Origin: Pseudomonas sp. PSE14
Lineage (GTDB): Bacteria > Pseudomonadota > Gammaproteobacteria > Pseudomonadales > Pseudomonadaceae
DNA: 64,000 bases
Reading direction: 5' to 3'
Assembly: GCF_029203285.1 (NCBI RefSeq)
Contig: NZ_CP115669.1
Location: 2,108,001 to 2,172,000 of the forward strand
The translations under genes were made by a program, and so were the position numbers. Positions 1 through 11,018 of the stretch are shown piece after piece. Every line of letters begins with the position of its first letter. Within the stretch, counting starts at the first letter, position 1. The notes under the pieces are model-generated. The model worked only from the letters and a program-made list of their open reading frames with translations. It was not told the DNA's origin and did no database searches.

Positions 1-727
1 CCGGCAGTTCGCGATGGAACTGGGTGACTTCCAGGGCCAGGTCGGTGCCACCGGCGAGCAGGCGCGCCTGCGGGTTGGCGGTGTAGATGTCGGCCAGGTC
101 GGCGATGGTCAGCGGCAGCAGGCAGCGCTTGTCACCGCTGTTGAGCTCGGCGGTTTCGTTCGGGGCGATGGCTTTGAGCTGGGCGATGATGTCGGCCTCG
201 GCGACGTCGAACTGGTCCGGCTGCTTCTGGCAGCAGGATTGCTCGGCAGCATCGAGGATAGGGCGGTAACCGGTGCAGCGGCACAGGTTGCCGGCCAGCG
301 CTTCGTGGGCCTCGGCCTTGCGCTCCTCGGCAGTAACGCCTGCGCTGTTCTTCTGCAGGGCAAACAGCGACATGACGAAGCCGGGGGTGCAGAAGCCGCA
401 CTGCGAGCCGTGGCAGTCGACCATGGCCTGCTGCACGCCGTGCAGTTCGCCACGGTGCTTGAGGTCATCGACGCTGATCAGCTGCTTGCCGTGCAACGAG
501 GAAACGAAGGTGAGACAGGAGTTGAGGGTGCGGTAGCGGATGCGCTCGGCGCCTTCCTCGCCGACCAGCTCGCCGACCACCACGGTGCAGGCGCCGCAGT
601 CACCGGAGGCGCAGCCCTCCTTGGTGCCGGTCTTGCCCAGGGTCTGGCGCAGGTAGTTGAGCACGGTGAGATTGGGGTCGAGGCGGTCTTCGACGCGCAG
701 CTCGCGGTTGAGCAGGAACCTGATCAA
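1..727 (-). CDS. xdhA: Xanthine dehydrogenase small subunit (N-terminal part, cut by window edge)
   Basis: This subunit carries the two 2Fe-2S clusters and the FAD domain of bacterial xanthine dehydrogenase (hypoxanthine to xanthine to urate). About 242 residues are visible. The plant-type ferredoxin cysteines lie near residues 38, 43, 46 and 70 (KEGCASGDCGACT), the second cluster near 109, 112, 148 and 150 (QCGFCTPG and CRCTGYRP), and the FAD domain begins with LLAGGTDL near 223. The start is a TTG at 727: translation begins MIRFLLNREL, as the family does, and GGAGG lies 6 bases upstream. No ATG fits. The rest of the gene and any xdhB lie outside the window. Confidence 0.93.
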   Translation of the reverse strand, partial: MIRFLLNRELRVEDRLDPNLTVLNYLRQTLGKTGTKEGCASGDCGACTVVVGELVGEEGAERIRYRTLNSCLTFVSSLHGKQLISVDDLKHRGELHGVQQAMVDCHGSQCGFCTPGFVMSLFALQKNSAGVTAEERKAEAHEALAGNLCRCTGYRPILDAAEQSCCQKQPDQFDVAEADIIAQLKAIAPNETAELNSGDKRCLLPLTIADLADIYTANPQARLLAGGTDLALEVTQFHRELP

Positions 728-1056
728 GGCTTGCCTCCAGGCTGGTTCTTGTTTTTGGTAGGGCACTGGAGCATGAATCTATGAAAAGCTGACTTTTGAG
801 TCAATAAAAATTCTGTCCAAATGGTCAGAAAATTTTTCCGCAGCTGATAAGCGGTGCGAGCGAGGCTGCTTTTTGTAGGAGCGAACTTGCTCGCGAACCG
901 CTGAAATCAGCGGCCTGCACCGTGCCAGTAGGGTGTGTTGTTGGCTCTTCTGAGGGGCGAAGAGCTTCGCGAGCAAGCTCGCTCCTACAGGGGCGGCAGA
1001 AAGAAAAAAGGCGGCAAGCCGGGGTAGGGCTTGCCGCCAAGGCGTGGAACGCGGGG
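728..1056. other. Intergenic gap between xdhA and alkB with a REPIN
   Basis: This gap separates two genes on the minus strand. Its first 130 bases are relatively AT-rich and should hold the xdhA promoter; I could not fix one. Positions 875-988 are a REP doublet, listed separately. Short ORFs crossing it follow the repeat and are not credible genes. Confidence 0.6.
875..988. repeat. REP doublet (REPIN), GTAGGAGCGA type
   Basis: Two inverted copies of the common Pseudomonas REP: GTAGGAGCGAACTTGCTCGC at 875-894 and its reverse complement type ending GCTCGCTCCTAC at 988. Further copies of the same family are at 15164-15243, 19088-19122, 44907-44977 and 52001-52075. Such elements are thought to be spread by a RAYT transposase, which is not in this window. 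Confidence 0.9.
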
Positions 1057-2190
1057 TCAGGCTTGCTGGGAAGCGCTCAGCTGGTATTCCTCGCCAGCGT
1101 AATAAGCCCGCACCCGCGGATTCATCACGGCGCGCCAGAGCGGCGGGAACAGGGCGAGGACGATCATCCCGGCATAGCCATTGGGCAACTGCGGGCTTTC
1201 GTCGAAGTGTCGCAGCACTTGGTAGCGCCGTTTGGCGTTGGCGTGGTGGTCGGAATGCCGCTGCAGATGGAAGAGGAACAGGTTGGTCAGCAGGAAATTG
1301 CTGTTCCAGGAGTGCTCGTGGGTGGTTCGCTCGTAGCGCCCGCTATCCAGTCGGCGGCGGTGCAGACCGTAATGCTCGACGTAGTTGACGATCTCCAGCA
1401 GGGTGAAGGCCATCACCGACTGGCCGATGAAATAGATCGCGCCGATCCAGCCGAAGGCGACGCTGAAGCCGGCCAGGAACAGCGCGCTGATCACGTACCA
1501 CCCGATCAGCTCGTTGCGCCAGTGCAGCGCCGGCAGCCCCTTGCGCTTCAGACGCTCGCTCTCCAGCTTCCAGGCGTTGAGGAAGTTGTGCTTGTAGGCG
1601 TGGGGCAGGAAGGCATACAGGCTCTGGCCGTAGCGCGATGACGAGGCGTCTTCCGGCGTGGAGACATGCACGTGATGCCCGCGCACATGCTCGACCTTGA
1701 AGCCCGCGTAGCACACCGCTGCCAGCAGCAGGCCGCCGGCGTTCTGCTCAAGCTCCGGGTCCTTGTGGATCAGCTCATGGGACACGGTGATGCCGATGGC
1801 GCCCATCACGGTGCCCACCGAGAGAACCCAGCCCAACTGGCCGACCCAGTTCCAGGCGTCATAGGTGGCCAGCACCCAGCCGCCGTAGATCAGCATGCCC
1901 AGCAGCAGCGGCACCGTCGCCAGGCTGAGGAAACGGTAGTAGCCCTCGCGCTCCATGGGCGGCACGTCGTCGATCTCGTCCGGGTTGGCCGGATCGCGGC
2001 CGACCACGAAGTCCAGCAGCGGGATCACCCCGAACACCACGGTGATCACCAGCCAGGCCCAAGCGTTGGGGTGGTCGCTGCCATACGACCACCAATAGCT
2101 GACGGGGATGCCGAAGACCGGCACCAGCCAGATCCAGTAACCGGCCTTTTTCAGGCGCAGCATCCAGGCGGGGGAAAGGAAGGCGAGCAT
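1057..2190 (-). CDS. alkB: Alkane 1-monooxygenase, AlkB2-like
   Basis: Membrane non-haem di-iron hydroxylase that converts n-alkanes to 1-alkanols using rubredoxin-delivered electrons. The 377-residue protein has all histidine boxes of the family: HELIHK (H138, H142), HVRGHHVHVSTPE (H168, H172, H173, H175), NYVEHYG (H273) and LQRHSDHH (H312, H315, H316), between hydrophobic helices. The ATG at 2190 has GGGAG upstream and gives the usual family length; an upstream extension of the ORF has no support. No rubredoxin gene is adjacent. A 13-bp palindrome lies 30 bases upstream of the start, and a divergent GntR regulator follows, so local repression is likely. P. aeruginosa alkB2 has the same neighbours. 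Confidence 0.95.
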   Translation of the reverse strand: MLAFLSPAWMLRLKKAGYWIWLVPVFGIPVSYWWSYGSDHPNAWAWLVITVVFGVIPLLDFVVGRDPANPDEIDDVPPMEREGYYRFLSLATVPLLLGMLIYGGWVLATYDAWNWVGQLGWVLSVGTVMGAIGITVSHELIHKDPELEQNAGGLLLAAVCYAGFKVEHVRGHHVHVSTPEDASSSRYGQSLYAFLPHAYKHNFLNAWKLESERLKRKGLPALHWRNELIGWYVISALFLAGFSVAFGWIGAIYFIGQSVMAFTLLEIVNYVEHYGLHRRRLDSGRYERTTHEHSWNSNFLLTNLFLFHLQRHSDHHANAKRRYQVLRHFDESPQLPNGYAGMIVLALFPPLWRAVMNPRVRAYYAGEEYQLSASQQA

Positions 2191-2219
2191 GGGCGACTCC
2201 CGAACAGTCTTTATGTAGG

Positions 2220-2232
2220 ATTGTCCGACAAT
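2220..2232. promoter_or_regulatory. Candidate GntR/FCD operator upstream of alkB
   Basis: The perfect palindrome ATTGTCCGACAAT lies in the alkB/gntR divergent gap, 30 bases upstream of the alkB start. Its form, TTGTC-N-GACAA, is typical of operators for FadR-type (FCD) GntR regulators, one of which is encoded just downstream at 2373. The same core recurs at 27122-27132. That the neighbouring regulator binds it is inference. Confidence 0.6.
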
Positions 2233-2372
2233 CGTGCGCCCGTTCTTCCCGTCGGACGCACCAACCTTCGTTCTGTCGTCCACCCGCCGGAGGGGATGGC
2301 GCGGTAACACCCTGTGTTACACTTCGCGACCGCATTACCCCCTCGAAAGCGCCCCGACCATTAAGGACAACC

Positions 2373-3032
2373 ATGACGTTCAAGGCCCCGGACAGCCTGG
2401 CTGAGCAGATCGCGCACCACCTTGCCGAACGCATCATCCGGGGCGAACTCAAGGAGCGTGAGCGCATCCAGGAACAGAAGGTCACCCAGACCCTCAACGT
2501 CAGCCGTGGCTCGGTGCGCGAGGCGCTGCTGATCCTTGAGCGCCGCCATCTGGTGGTGATCCTGCCGCGCCGGGGGGCGCAGGTCTCCGAACTCTCTGCC
2601 AGCCACGTGGAAAGCCTGTATTCATTGGTCACCGAGCTGTACATCATGCTTGCCAGCAGCGTGGCCCGGCGCTGGCGCGAAGAGGGCGACCTGCAGCCGT
2701 TCATGGCGATCCAGCAGCGCCTGCTCGACAACCTCGAACGCGGCGATATCAACGCCTTCGTCGAATCCAGCTTCGACATCATGCGCGCCGCCTTCCCGTT
2801 CGCCGCCAACCCCTACCTGCAGGAAACCGTGGAAAACCTCCTGCCGGCCATCAGTCGCACCTATCATCTGGCCCTGGAGCGCCGCAAAGGCGAAATGAGC
2901 CAGTTCATCGGCAGCTTCGAGCAATTGCTCCGCGCCGTGGTCGGACGTGACGAGGCGGCGATCCGCGAGGTGCTGCTCGATTACAGTCGGCGCAACAGCC
3001 AACTGGTCCTGGCCGCGCTGGCCGAACGATAA
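2373..3032 (+). CDS. GntR-family regulator, FCD (FadR-like) subfamily
   Basis: A 219-residue DNA-binding regulator. Residues 1-75 form a winged-helix GntR domain (LAEQIAHHLAERIIRGEL, then the recognition-helix region VSRGSVREALLILERRHLV). Residues 85-215 form an all-helical FCD ligand domain, which in this family often binds a metal and a carboxylic acid. It is divergent from alkB across a 182-bp gap that contains the palindrome at 2220-2232, so it most likely controls alkB and itself. A second copy of the palindrome upstream of the gene at 26157 suggests a wider regulon. The effector is not evident; a fatty acid or other alkane product would fit. ATG start at 2373; smc follows 18 bases after the stop. 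Confidence 0.9.
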   Translation: MTFKAPDSLAEQIAHHLAERIIRGELKERERIQEQKVTQTLNVSRGSVREALLILERRHLVVILPRRGAQVSELSASHVESLYSLVTELYIMLASSVARRWREEGDLQPFMAIQQRLLDNLERGDINAFVESSFDIMRAAFPFAANPYLQETVENLLPAISRTYHLALERRKGEMSQFIGSFEQLLRAVVGRDEAAIREVLLDYSRRNSQLVLAALAER

Positions 3033-3050
3033 GCATCCGGGGGAGGGCGC

Positions 3051-6000
3051 ATGCGGCTCAAGTGCATCAAGCTGGCGGGCTTCAAGTCCTTCGTCGACCC
3101 GACGACGGTCAGTTTCCCGAGCAACATGGCGGCGGTGGTCGGCCCCAACGGTTGCGGCAAGTCCAACATCATCGACGCCGTTCGCTGGGTAATGGGTGAA
3201 AGTTCGGCGAAGAACCTCCGTGGCGAGTCGATGACCGACGTCATCTTCAATGGCTCCAACACCCGCAAGCCGGTGACCCAGGCGTCCATCGAACTGGTGT
3301 TCGACAACTCCGACCAGACCCTGCTGGGCGAGTACGCCAGCTACACCGAGATTTCCATTCGCCGCCGCGTCACCCGCGACGGCCAGAACACCTACTTCCT
3401 CAACGGCACCAAGTGCCGGCGCCGCGATATCACGGATATCTTCCTCGGCACCGGCCTGGGCCCGCGCAGCTACTCGATCATCGAACAGGGCATGATCTCC
3501 AAGCTGATCGAGGCCAAGCCGGAGGACCTGCGCAACTTCATCGAGGAAGCCGCCGGCATCTCCAAGTACAAGGAGCGCCGCCGCGAGACCGAGAACCGCA
3601 TCCGCCGCACCCAGGAAAACCTGGCGCGCCTGACCGACCTGCGCGAAGAGCTGGAGCGCCAGCTGGAACGCTTGCACCGCCAGGCCCAGTCGGCGGAGAA
3701 GTACCAGGAGTTCAAGGCCGAGGAGCGTACGCTCAAGGCTCAGCTCGGCGCCCTGCGTTGGCGCGACCTGAACGAACAGGTCGGGCAGAAGGAGCGGGTG
3801 ATCGGCGATCAGGAGGTGGCCTTCGAGGCCCTGGTGGCCGAGCAGCGCAGCGCCGACGCCAGCATCGAGCGCCTGCGCGACGGCCATCACGAGCTGTCGG
3901 AAAGCTTCAATCAGGTCCAGGGCCGCTTCTACTCCGTGGGCGGCGACATCGCCCGTGTCGAGCAGAGCATCCAGCACGGCCAGCAGCGCCTGCGCCAGTT
4001 GCAGGACGACCTGCGCGAGGCTGAAAAGTCCCGCCAGGAAACCGAATCCCACCTGGGCCACGACCGCACGCTGCTGTCCACGCTGGTCGAGGAACTGGAG
4101 CGTCTGGCCCCGGAACAGGAAATCAGCGCCGCCGCCGCCGAAGAGGCGACCGTTGGCCTGGAAGAAGCCGAACAGCGCATGCACGATTGGCAGCAGCGCT
4201 GGGATGCCTTCAACCAGCAGAGCGCCGAGCCGCGCCGCGAAGCGGAAGTGCAGCAGTCGCGCATCCAGCACCTGGAACTGAGCCTGGAGCGCCAGGGTGA
4301 GCGCCAGCGCCGTCTGAACGACGAGCGCGCGCAATTGGCCGCCGATCCGGAAGATGCCGCGATTCTCGAACTGGGTGAGCAGGTCGCCGCCATCGAGCTG
4401 CTGCTGGAAGAGTTGCAGATCGAAGAGCAGGAGCTGGCCGAGCGCCTGGAGAGCGTACGTCAGTCCCTGCAGGAAAGCACCGCCGCGCAGCACCAGGCGC
4501 AGGGCGAATTGCAGCGCCTGAACGGCCGCATCTCCTCGCTGGAGGCGTTGCAGCAGGCCGCGCTCGATCCGGGCGATGGCACCGCGCAATGGCTGCGTCA
4601 GCAGGGTCTGGAGCAGCGTCCGCGTCTCGCCGAAGGCCTGCGCGTGCAGCCGGGCTGGGAGCTGGCGGTGGAAACCGTGCTCGGCGCCGACCTGCACGGC
4701 GTGCTGCTGGATGACGTGAAAGGCTTGCCGTTCGACGCGCTGGAAAAGGGCGAGCTGCGCCTGCTTGATCTGGCCGCCGGCGCCGTTTCCCGTCCCGGCA
4801 GCCTGCTGGAAAAGGTCGAGACCAATGTTGACCTGAGCTACTGGCTGGGCCGCGTGTGCCCGGTGGAGAGCCTCGACCAGGCGCTGGCGCAGCGCGCTTC
4901 GCTGGGTGATGGCGAAAGCCTGATCAGCCGTGATGGCTACTGGGTCGGTCGCAACTTCCTGCGCGTGCGCCGTGGCGAGTCCGCCGATGGCGGCGTGCTG
5001 GCGCGCGGCCAGGAGCTGGAGCGCCTGTACGCCGAACGCGAGACGCTGGAGCAGCGCCTGGCGGAAGTTGAAGAACAACTGGTGCGCCTGCGTGATGAGC
5101 AGCGTCAGTCCGAGGAAGGCCGCGACCAGGTGCGCCGCCGTCTGCAGGACGAAGGCCGCCGCCAGGGCGAGCTGAAGGCGCAGCTGTCCGCGCAGCAGGC
5201 CAAGGTCGAACAGCTGACCCTGCGCCGTCGCCGTCTGGACGAGGAACTGGCCGAGCTGGCCGAGCAGCACGCCATCGAGCAGGAGCAGTTGGGTGAGGCC
5301 CGCCTGAGCCTGCAGGAAGCGCTGGACGCCATGGCGGTCGACACTGAGCGCCGCGAAGCCCTGCTGGCCGAGCGCGACGGCATGCGCGAGAAGCTCGACC
5401 GCATCCGCCAGGAGTCCCGCCAGCACAAGGATCATGCCCACCAATTAGCGGTGCGCGTCGGTTCCCTGCGCGCCCAGCACGAATCTACTCGCCAGGCGCT
5501 GGAACGCCTGGACAGCCAGGCGGTGCGCCTGGTCGAGCGCTGCGAGCAGCTCAACCTCAATCTGGAGGAGGGCGCCGCACCGCTGGAAGAGCTGCGCATG
5601 CGCCTGGAAGAACTGCTCGACCGGCGCATGGCCGTCGAGGACGAGCTCAAGCACGCGCGCCTCGCGCTGGAAGACGCCGACCGCCAACTGCGTGATGCGG
5701 AGAAGCGCCGCACCCAGGCCGAGCAGCAGTCGCAACTGCTGCGTGGCCAGCTTGAGCAGCAGCGCATGGAATGGCAGGCCCTGAGCGTGCGGCGCAAGTC
5801 GCTGCAGGAGCAGCTCCACGAAGACGGCTACGACCTGCATGGCGTGCTCGGCACCTTGCCGCACGACGCCGCCGAAAAGGTCTGGGAAACCCGCCTGGAA
5901 GAGCTGGCCGCGCGCATCGGTCGCCTGGGCCCGATCAACCTCGCGGCGATCGAGGAATACCAGCAGCAATCCGAGCGCAAGCGCTACCTGGATGACCAGA

Positions 6001-6539
6001 ACGACGACCTGGTGGAAGCGCTGGACACCCTGGAAAACGTGATCCGCAAGATCGACAAGGAAACCCGCAACCGCTTCAAGGAAACCTTCGACCAGATCAA
6101 TGCTGGCCTTCAGGCATTGTTCCCCAAGGTTTTCGGCGGTGGTCATGCTTATCTGGAACTTACCGGCGAGGATCTACTCGATACCGGGGTGGCGATCATG
6201 GCGCGCCCGCCGGGCAAGAAGAACAGCACCATCCATCTGCTGTCCGGCGGCGAGAAGGCTCTGACCGCCCTGGCGCTGGTGTTTGCGATCTTCCAGCTGA
6301 ACCCGGCACCGTTCTGTATGCTCGATGAAGTCGATGCGCCGCTGGACGATGCCAACGTCGGCCGTTATGCGCGGCTGGTGAAGGAGATGTCGGAGAAAGT
6401 GCAGTTCATCTATATCACCCACAACAAGATCGCGATGGAGATGGCCGATCAATTGATGGGTGTGACGATGCACGAACCGGGATGTTCGCGACTGGTGGCA
6501 GTGGATGTCGAGGAGGCCGTGGCGCTGGCCGAAGCCTGA
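3051..6539 (+). CDS. smc: Chromosome segregation protein SMC
   Basis: Structural-maintenance-of-chromosomes ATPase that compacts and resolves the chromosome with the ScpA/ScpB subunits (not in this window). The 1162-residue protein has a Walker A loop at 31-38 (GPNGCGKS), two long coiled coils (about 160-500 and 660-1000, rich in Glu, Gln, Arg and Leu), a hinge at about 510-650, the ABC signature LSGGEKAL near 1064 and Walker B CMLDEVDAPLD near 1088. Length and domain order match the family. It lies 18 bases after the GntR gene. A 940-codon open frame on the opposite strand (2622-5444) is a by-product of the base composition. Confidence 0.97.
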   Translation: MRLKCIKLAGFKSFVDPTTVSFPSNMAAVVGPNGCGKSNIIDAVRWVMGESSAKNLRGESMTDVIFNGSNTRKPVTQASIELVFDNSDQTLLGEYASYTEISIRRRVTRDGQNTYFLNGTKCRRRDITDIFLGTGLGPRSYSIIEQGMISKLIEAKPEDLRNFIEEAAGISKYKERRRETENRIRRTQENLARLTDLREELERQLERLHRQAQSAEKYQEFKAEERTLKAQLGALRWRDLNEQVGQKERVIGDQEVAFEALVAEQRSADASIERLRDGHHELSESFNQVQGRFYSVGGDIARVEQSIQHGQQRLRQLQDDLREAEKSRQETESHLGHDRTLLSTLVEELERLAPEQEISAAAAEEATVGLEEAEQRMHDWQQRWDAFNQQSAEPRREAEVQQSRIQHLELSLERQGERQRRLNDERAQLAADPEDAAILELGEQVAAIELLLEELQIEEQELAERLESVRQSLQESTAAQHQAQGELQRLNGRISSLEALQQAALDPGDGTAQWLRQQGLEQRPRLAEGLRVQPGWELAVETVLGADLHGVLLDDVKGLPFDALEKGELRLLDLAAGAVSRPGSLLEKVETNVDLSYWLGRVCPVESLDQALAQRASLGDGESLISRDGYWVGRNFLRVRRGESADGGVLARGQELERLYAERETLEQRLAEVEEQLVRLRDEQRQSEEGRDQVRRRLQDEGRRQGELKAQLSAQQAKVEQLTLRRRRLDEELAELAEQHAIEQEQLGEARLSLQEALDAMAVDTERREALLAERDGMREKLDRIRQESRQHKDHAHQLAVRVGSLRAQHESTRQALERLDSQAVRLVERCEQLNLNLEEGAAPLEELRMRLEELLDRRMAVEDELKHARLALEDADRQLRDAEKRRTQAEQQSQLLRGQLEQQRMEWQALSVRRKSLQEQLHEDGYDLHGVLGTLPHDAAEKVWETRLEELAARIGRLGPINLAAIEEYQQQSERKRYLDDQNDDLVEALDTLENVIRKIDKETRNRFKETFDQINAGLQALFPKVFGGGHAYLELTGEDLLDTGVAIMARPPGKKNSTIHLLSGGEKALTALALVFAIFQLNPAPFCMLDEVDAPLDDANVGRYARLVKEMSEKVQFIYITHNKIAMEMADQLMGVTMHEPGCSRLVAVDVEEAVALAEA

Positions 6540-6835
6540 TCCGGATACAACTTGCCAGGCAAGTTCGGAATACTGGGCTACGCTTGTAAGGCATTGATTA
6601 TATTGAGGTAGCCATCGCGCCAGGGACGAACTCGCGATAGGCTATGAAAAGTTGCAAAGACCAGGCGGAGTGTCGCCACAAGCAGTGTAAAGTTGCGTGC
6701 GAGCGTGTTAGCTTAACGCCCACTTTTGTATCGCGTGGAAAACATCATTCAGAACATGAAGTTGGCTCCACGTTTTCAAGGGATAGGATGTCCTTTTTTT
6801 CATCATCATTTTTTGTTCAGGGGCTACGGGATTAG
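6540..6835. other. smc-zipA intergenic region
   Basis: 296 bases with lower GC than the neighbours. It begins with the 17-base palindrome AACTTGCCAGGCAAGTT (6549-6565), with no U-tract after it, so it is not a standard terminator and could be a protein site. The last 60 bases hold T-runs just before zipA. The zipA promoter should be here, but I could not identify it with confidence. A 63-codon ORF at 6644-6835 has no coding character. Confidence 0.5.
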
Positions 6836-7729
6836 ATGGATATCGGTCTGCGCGAATGGCTGATCGTCATTGGGCTTATCGTGATCGCCGGCATTCTGTT
6901 CGACGGCTGGCGTCGTATGCGGGGTGGCAAGGGCAAGTTGCGCTTCAAACTGGATCGCCACTTCGCCAACCAGCCTGACGATGGGGATGACAGCAACCCC
7001 GAACTGCTCGGGCCGTCCCGCGTGGTCGAGCATCGCGAGCCGGCGCTTGACGAGGAAGACCTGCCCAAGGTCAGCGCCAAGGACTCCCGAGGCAAGCGTC
7101 GCGGTGAGCCGCGCCAGGGCGACCTGAACCTGGACGACCCGGCGCCGAACCTGCTCGGCCCGCTGGACGAGGAAGATTTCCCCAACCCGCTGGACGAAGC
7201 CCCGCAGGAAAAGGAAAAGCCCAGGAAGGAACGCAAGAAGGACAAGGAGCGCGCCGCAGCCCCGGCCGCTGCTGCTTCCTCCGCGCCTCTGGCACCGGTC
7301 GAGGAAGTGCTGATCATCAACGTCATCAGCCGCGACGAAAACGGTTTCAAGGGCCCGGCTCTGCTGCAGAACATCCTGGAAAGCGGCCTGCGCTACGGCG
7401 AGATGGACATCTTCCACCGCCACGAGAGCATGGCCGGCAACGGCGAAGTGCTGTTCTCCATGGCCAACGCGGTCAAGCCGGGCACCTTCGATCTGGACAA
7501 CATCGACCAGTTCAGCACCCGCGCCGTGAGCTTCTTCCTCGGCCTGCCGGGGCCGCGCCATCCCAAGCAGGCGTTCGACGTGATGATCGCCGCCGCCCGC
7601 AAGCTGGCCCAGGAGCTCAATGGCGAGCTGAAGGACGAGCAGCGCAGCGTGATGACCGCTCAGACCATCGAGCACTACCGCCAGCGCATCATCGACTTCG
7701 AGCGGCGCGCGCTGACCCAGAAGCGCTAA
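6836..7729 (+). CDS. zipA: Cell division protein ZipA
   Basis: Inner-membrane anchor that tethers FtsZ at the division site. In the 297-residue protein, residues 5-24 form the N-terminal membrane helix ([20 protein letters not shown]), followed by a charged linker rich in Asp, Glu, Lys and Pro (about 30-160) and a globular FtsZ-binding domain from about 165 ([20 protein letters not shown]) to the end. The topology is the standard one. The gene sits between smc and ligA as in other Pseudomonas, and a terminator follows 22 bases after the stop. Confidence 0.95.
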   Translation: MDIGLREWLIVIGLIVIAGILFDGWRRMRGGKGKLRFKLDRHFANQPDDGDDSNPELLGPSRVVEHREPALDEEDLPKVSAKDSRGKRRGEPRQGDLNLDDPAPNLLGPLDEEDFPNPLDEAPQEKEKPRKERKKDKERAAAPAAAASSAPLAPVEEVLIINVISRDENGFKGPALLQNILESGLRYGEMDIFHRHESMAGNGEVLFSMANAVKPGTFDLDNIDQFSTRAVSFFLGLPGPRHPKQAFDVMIAAARKLAQELNGELKDEQRSVMTAQTIEHYRQRIIDFERRALTQKR

Positions 7730-7751
7730 GCTTTCCGCACGCCGACCACAC

Positions 7752-7783
7752 AAGCCCCAAGCCACCCTTGGGGCTTTGCGTTT
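7752..7783 (+). terminator. Rho-independent terminator after zipA
   Basis: Perfect stem AAGCCCCAAG (7752-7761) with CTTGGGGCTT (7767-7776), a 5-base loop, and a T-rich tail. It separates zipA from ligA. Confidence 0.8.
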
Positions 7784-7787
7784 CTAG

Positions 7788-10232
<2,445 letters not shown>

Positions 10233-10285
10233 CACGCCTTTCTTCCGATCAAAGAATCACGATCAATGCATCAAGGAGCTATTCC

Positions 10286-10564
10286 ATGCCCATGACCAAG
10301 GACCAACTGGTTCGCGACATCGCCGAATCCCTCGACCTGACCCAGGCCGCCGTGCGCGGTGTGTTCGAGCAACTGGCGCAGATCGCCCAGGATTCCCTGG
10401 AGAACGATGGCGAACTGACCCTGCCGGGGATCGGCAAGCTCAAGGTCAGCGAGCGCGCCGCCCGTACCGGCCGCAACCCGCAGACCGGCAAGGCCATCCA
10501 GATCGCCGCGAAGAAGTCGGTTCGCCTGGTCCCGGCCAAGGCTCTGGTCGACAGCCTGAACTGA
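10286..10564 (+). CDS. HU/IHF-family DNA-binding protein
   Basis: A 92-residue basic nucleoid-type protein. The dimerising helices span residues 4-45 (MTKDQLVRDIAESLDLTQ), and the DNA-arm region contains TGRNPQTGKAI, the HU signature with the intercalating proline. AAGGAG lies 8 bases before the ATG; a second ATG two codons on is possible. It sits between ligA and a small membrane protein and differs from the main HU genes, so it is a minor paralogue whose targets cannot be read from sequence. Confidence 0.88.
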   Translation: MPMTKDQLVRDIAESLDLTQAAVRGVFEQLAQIAQDSLENDGELTLPGIGKLKVSERAARTGRNPQTGKAIQIAAKKSVRLVPAKALVDSLN

Positions 10565-10634
10565 TCGGCAGGCCCGCTCCGGCCCCTGCGTTGTGATATA
10601 GGGCGGGGCGGGTCGTCCGTTAGCGGAGAGCGAG

Positions 10635-11012
10635 ATGGACAAGGCAAGAAAGCAGCGCCTGATCGGCGTGGCGGCGCTGGTGTTGCTGTTCGGGGCCTAC
10701 GTGGCCTGGACCGAGCGCCCGCAGATCGTCCTGCACTATGACGCTCAGGGTGGGGCGGCGGTGAGCTACAGCTACAAGGAAAATGGCGAGGAAACCCTCG
10801 CGGGCGAGATCAAGCCGGGCGAGGCGCGCACCTTCCCGCTGCGCCTGCTGCGTTCGGGTGAATACCGCGTGGCCTTCCAGTTCCACCAGGGCGCGGAGCG
10901 CTACTCCACCTTCAGCACCCGTCCGGGCTACAGCAAGATGGACCTGTTCATCGGGCCGAACCTGGAAGTCTCCACCCAGCCTCGGCCCGAAGGGCTGATT
11001 CAGGCGCAGTAA
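10635..11012 (+). CDS. Conserved small membrane-anchored protein, function unknown
   Basis: A 125-residue protein I do not recognise beyond its architecture. Residues 10-27 form one hydrophobic helix (LIGVAALVLLFGAYVAW) after a basic N-terminus (MDKARKQR), so most of it should be periplasmic. The rest is beta-rich and hydrophilic. GC and codon use are normal for the genome. The start has AGCGGAGAG upstream. It converges with the pilin-like gene at 11019, only 6 bases from its stop. Confidence 0.75.
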   Translation: MDKARKQRLIGVAALVLLFGAYVAWTERPQIVLHYDAQGGAAVSYSYKENGEETLAGEIKPGEARTFPLRLLRSGEYRVAFQFHQGAERYSTFSTRPGYSKMDLFIGPNLEVSTQPRPEGLIQAQ

Positions 11013-11018
11013 CGCCCG

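Noticed and set aside
2622..5444. 940-codon open frame on the strand opposite smc
   Set aside because: It is an antisense shadow of smc, whose sense frame has complete SMC motifs. The Ala/Gln/Leu-rich translation has no domain pattern.
6644..6835. 63-codon ORF before zipA
   Set aside because: Codon use is unlike neighbouring genes, and it lies in a promoter-like AT-rich region.
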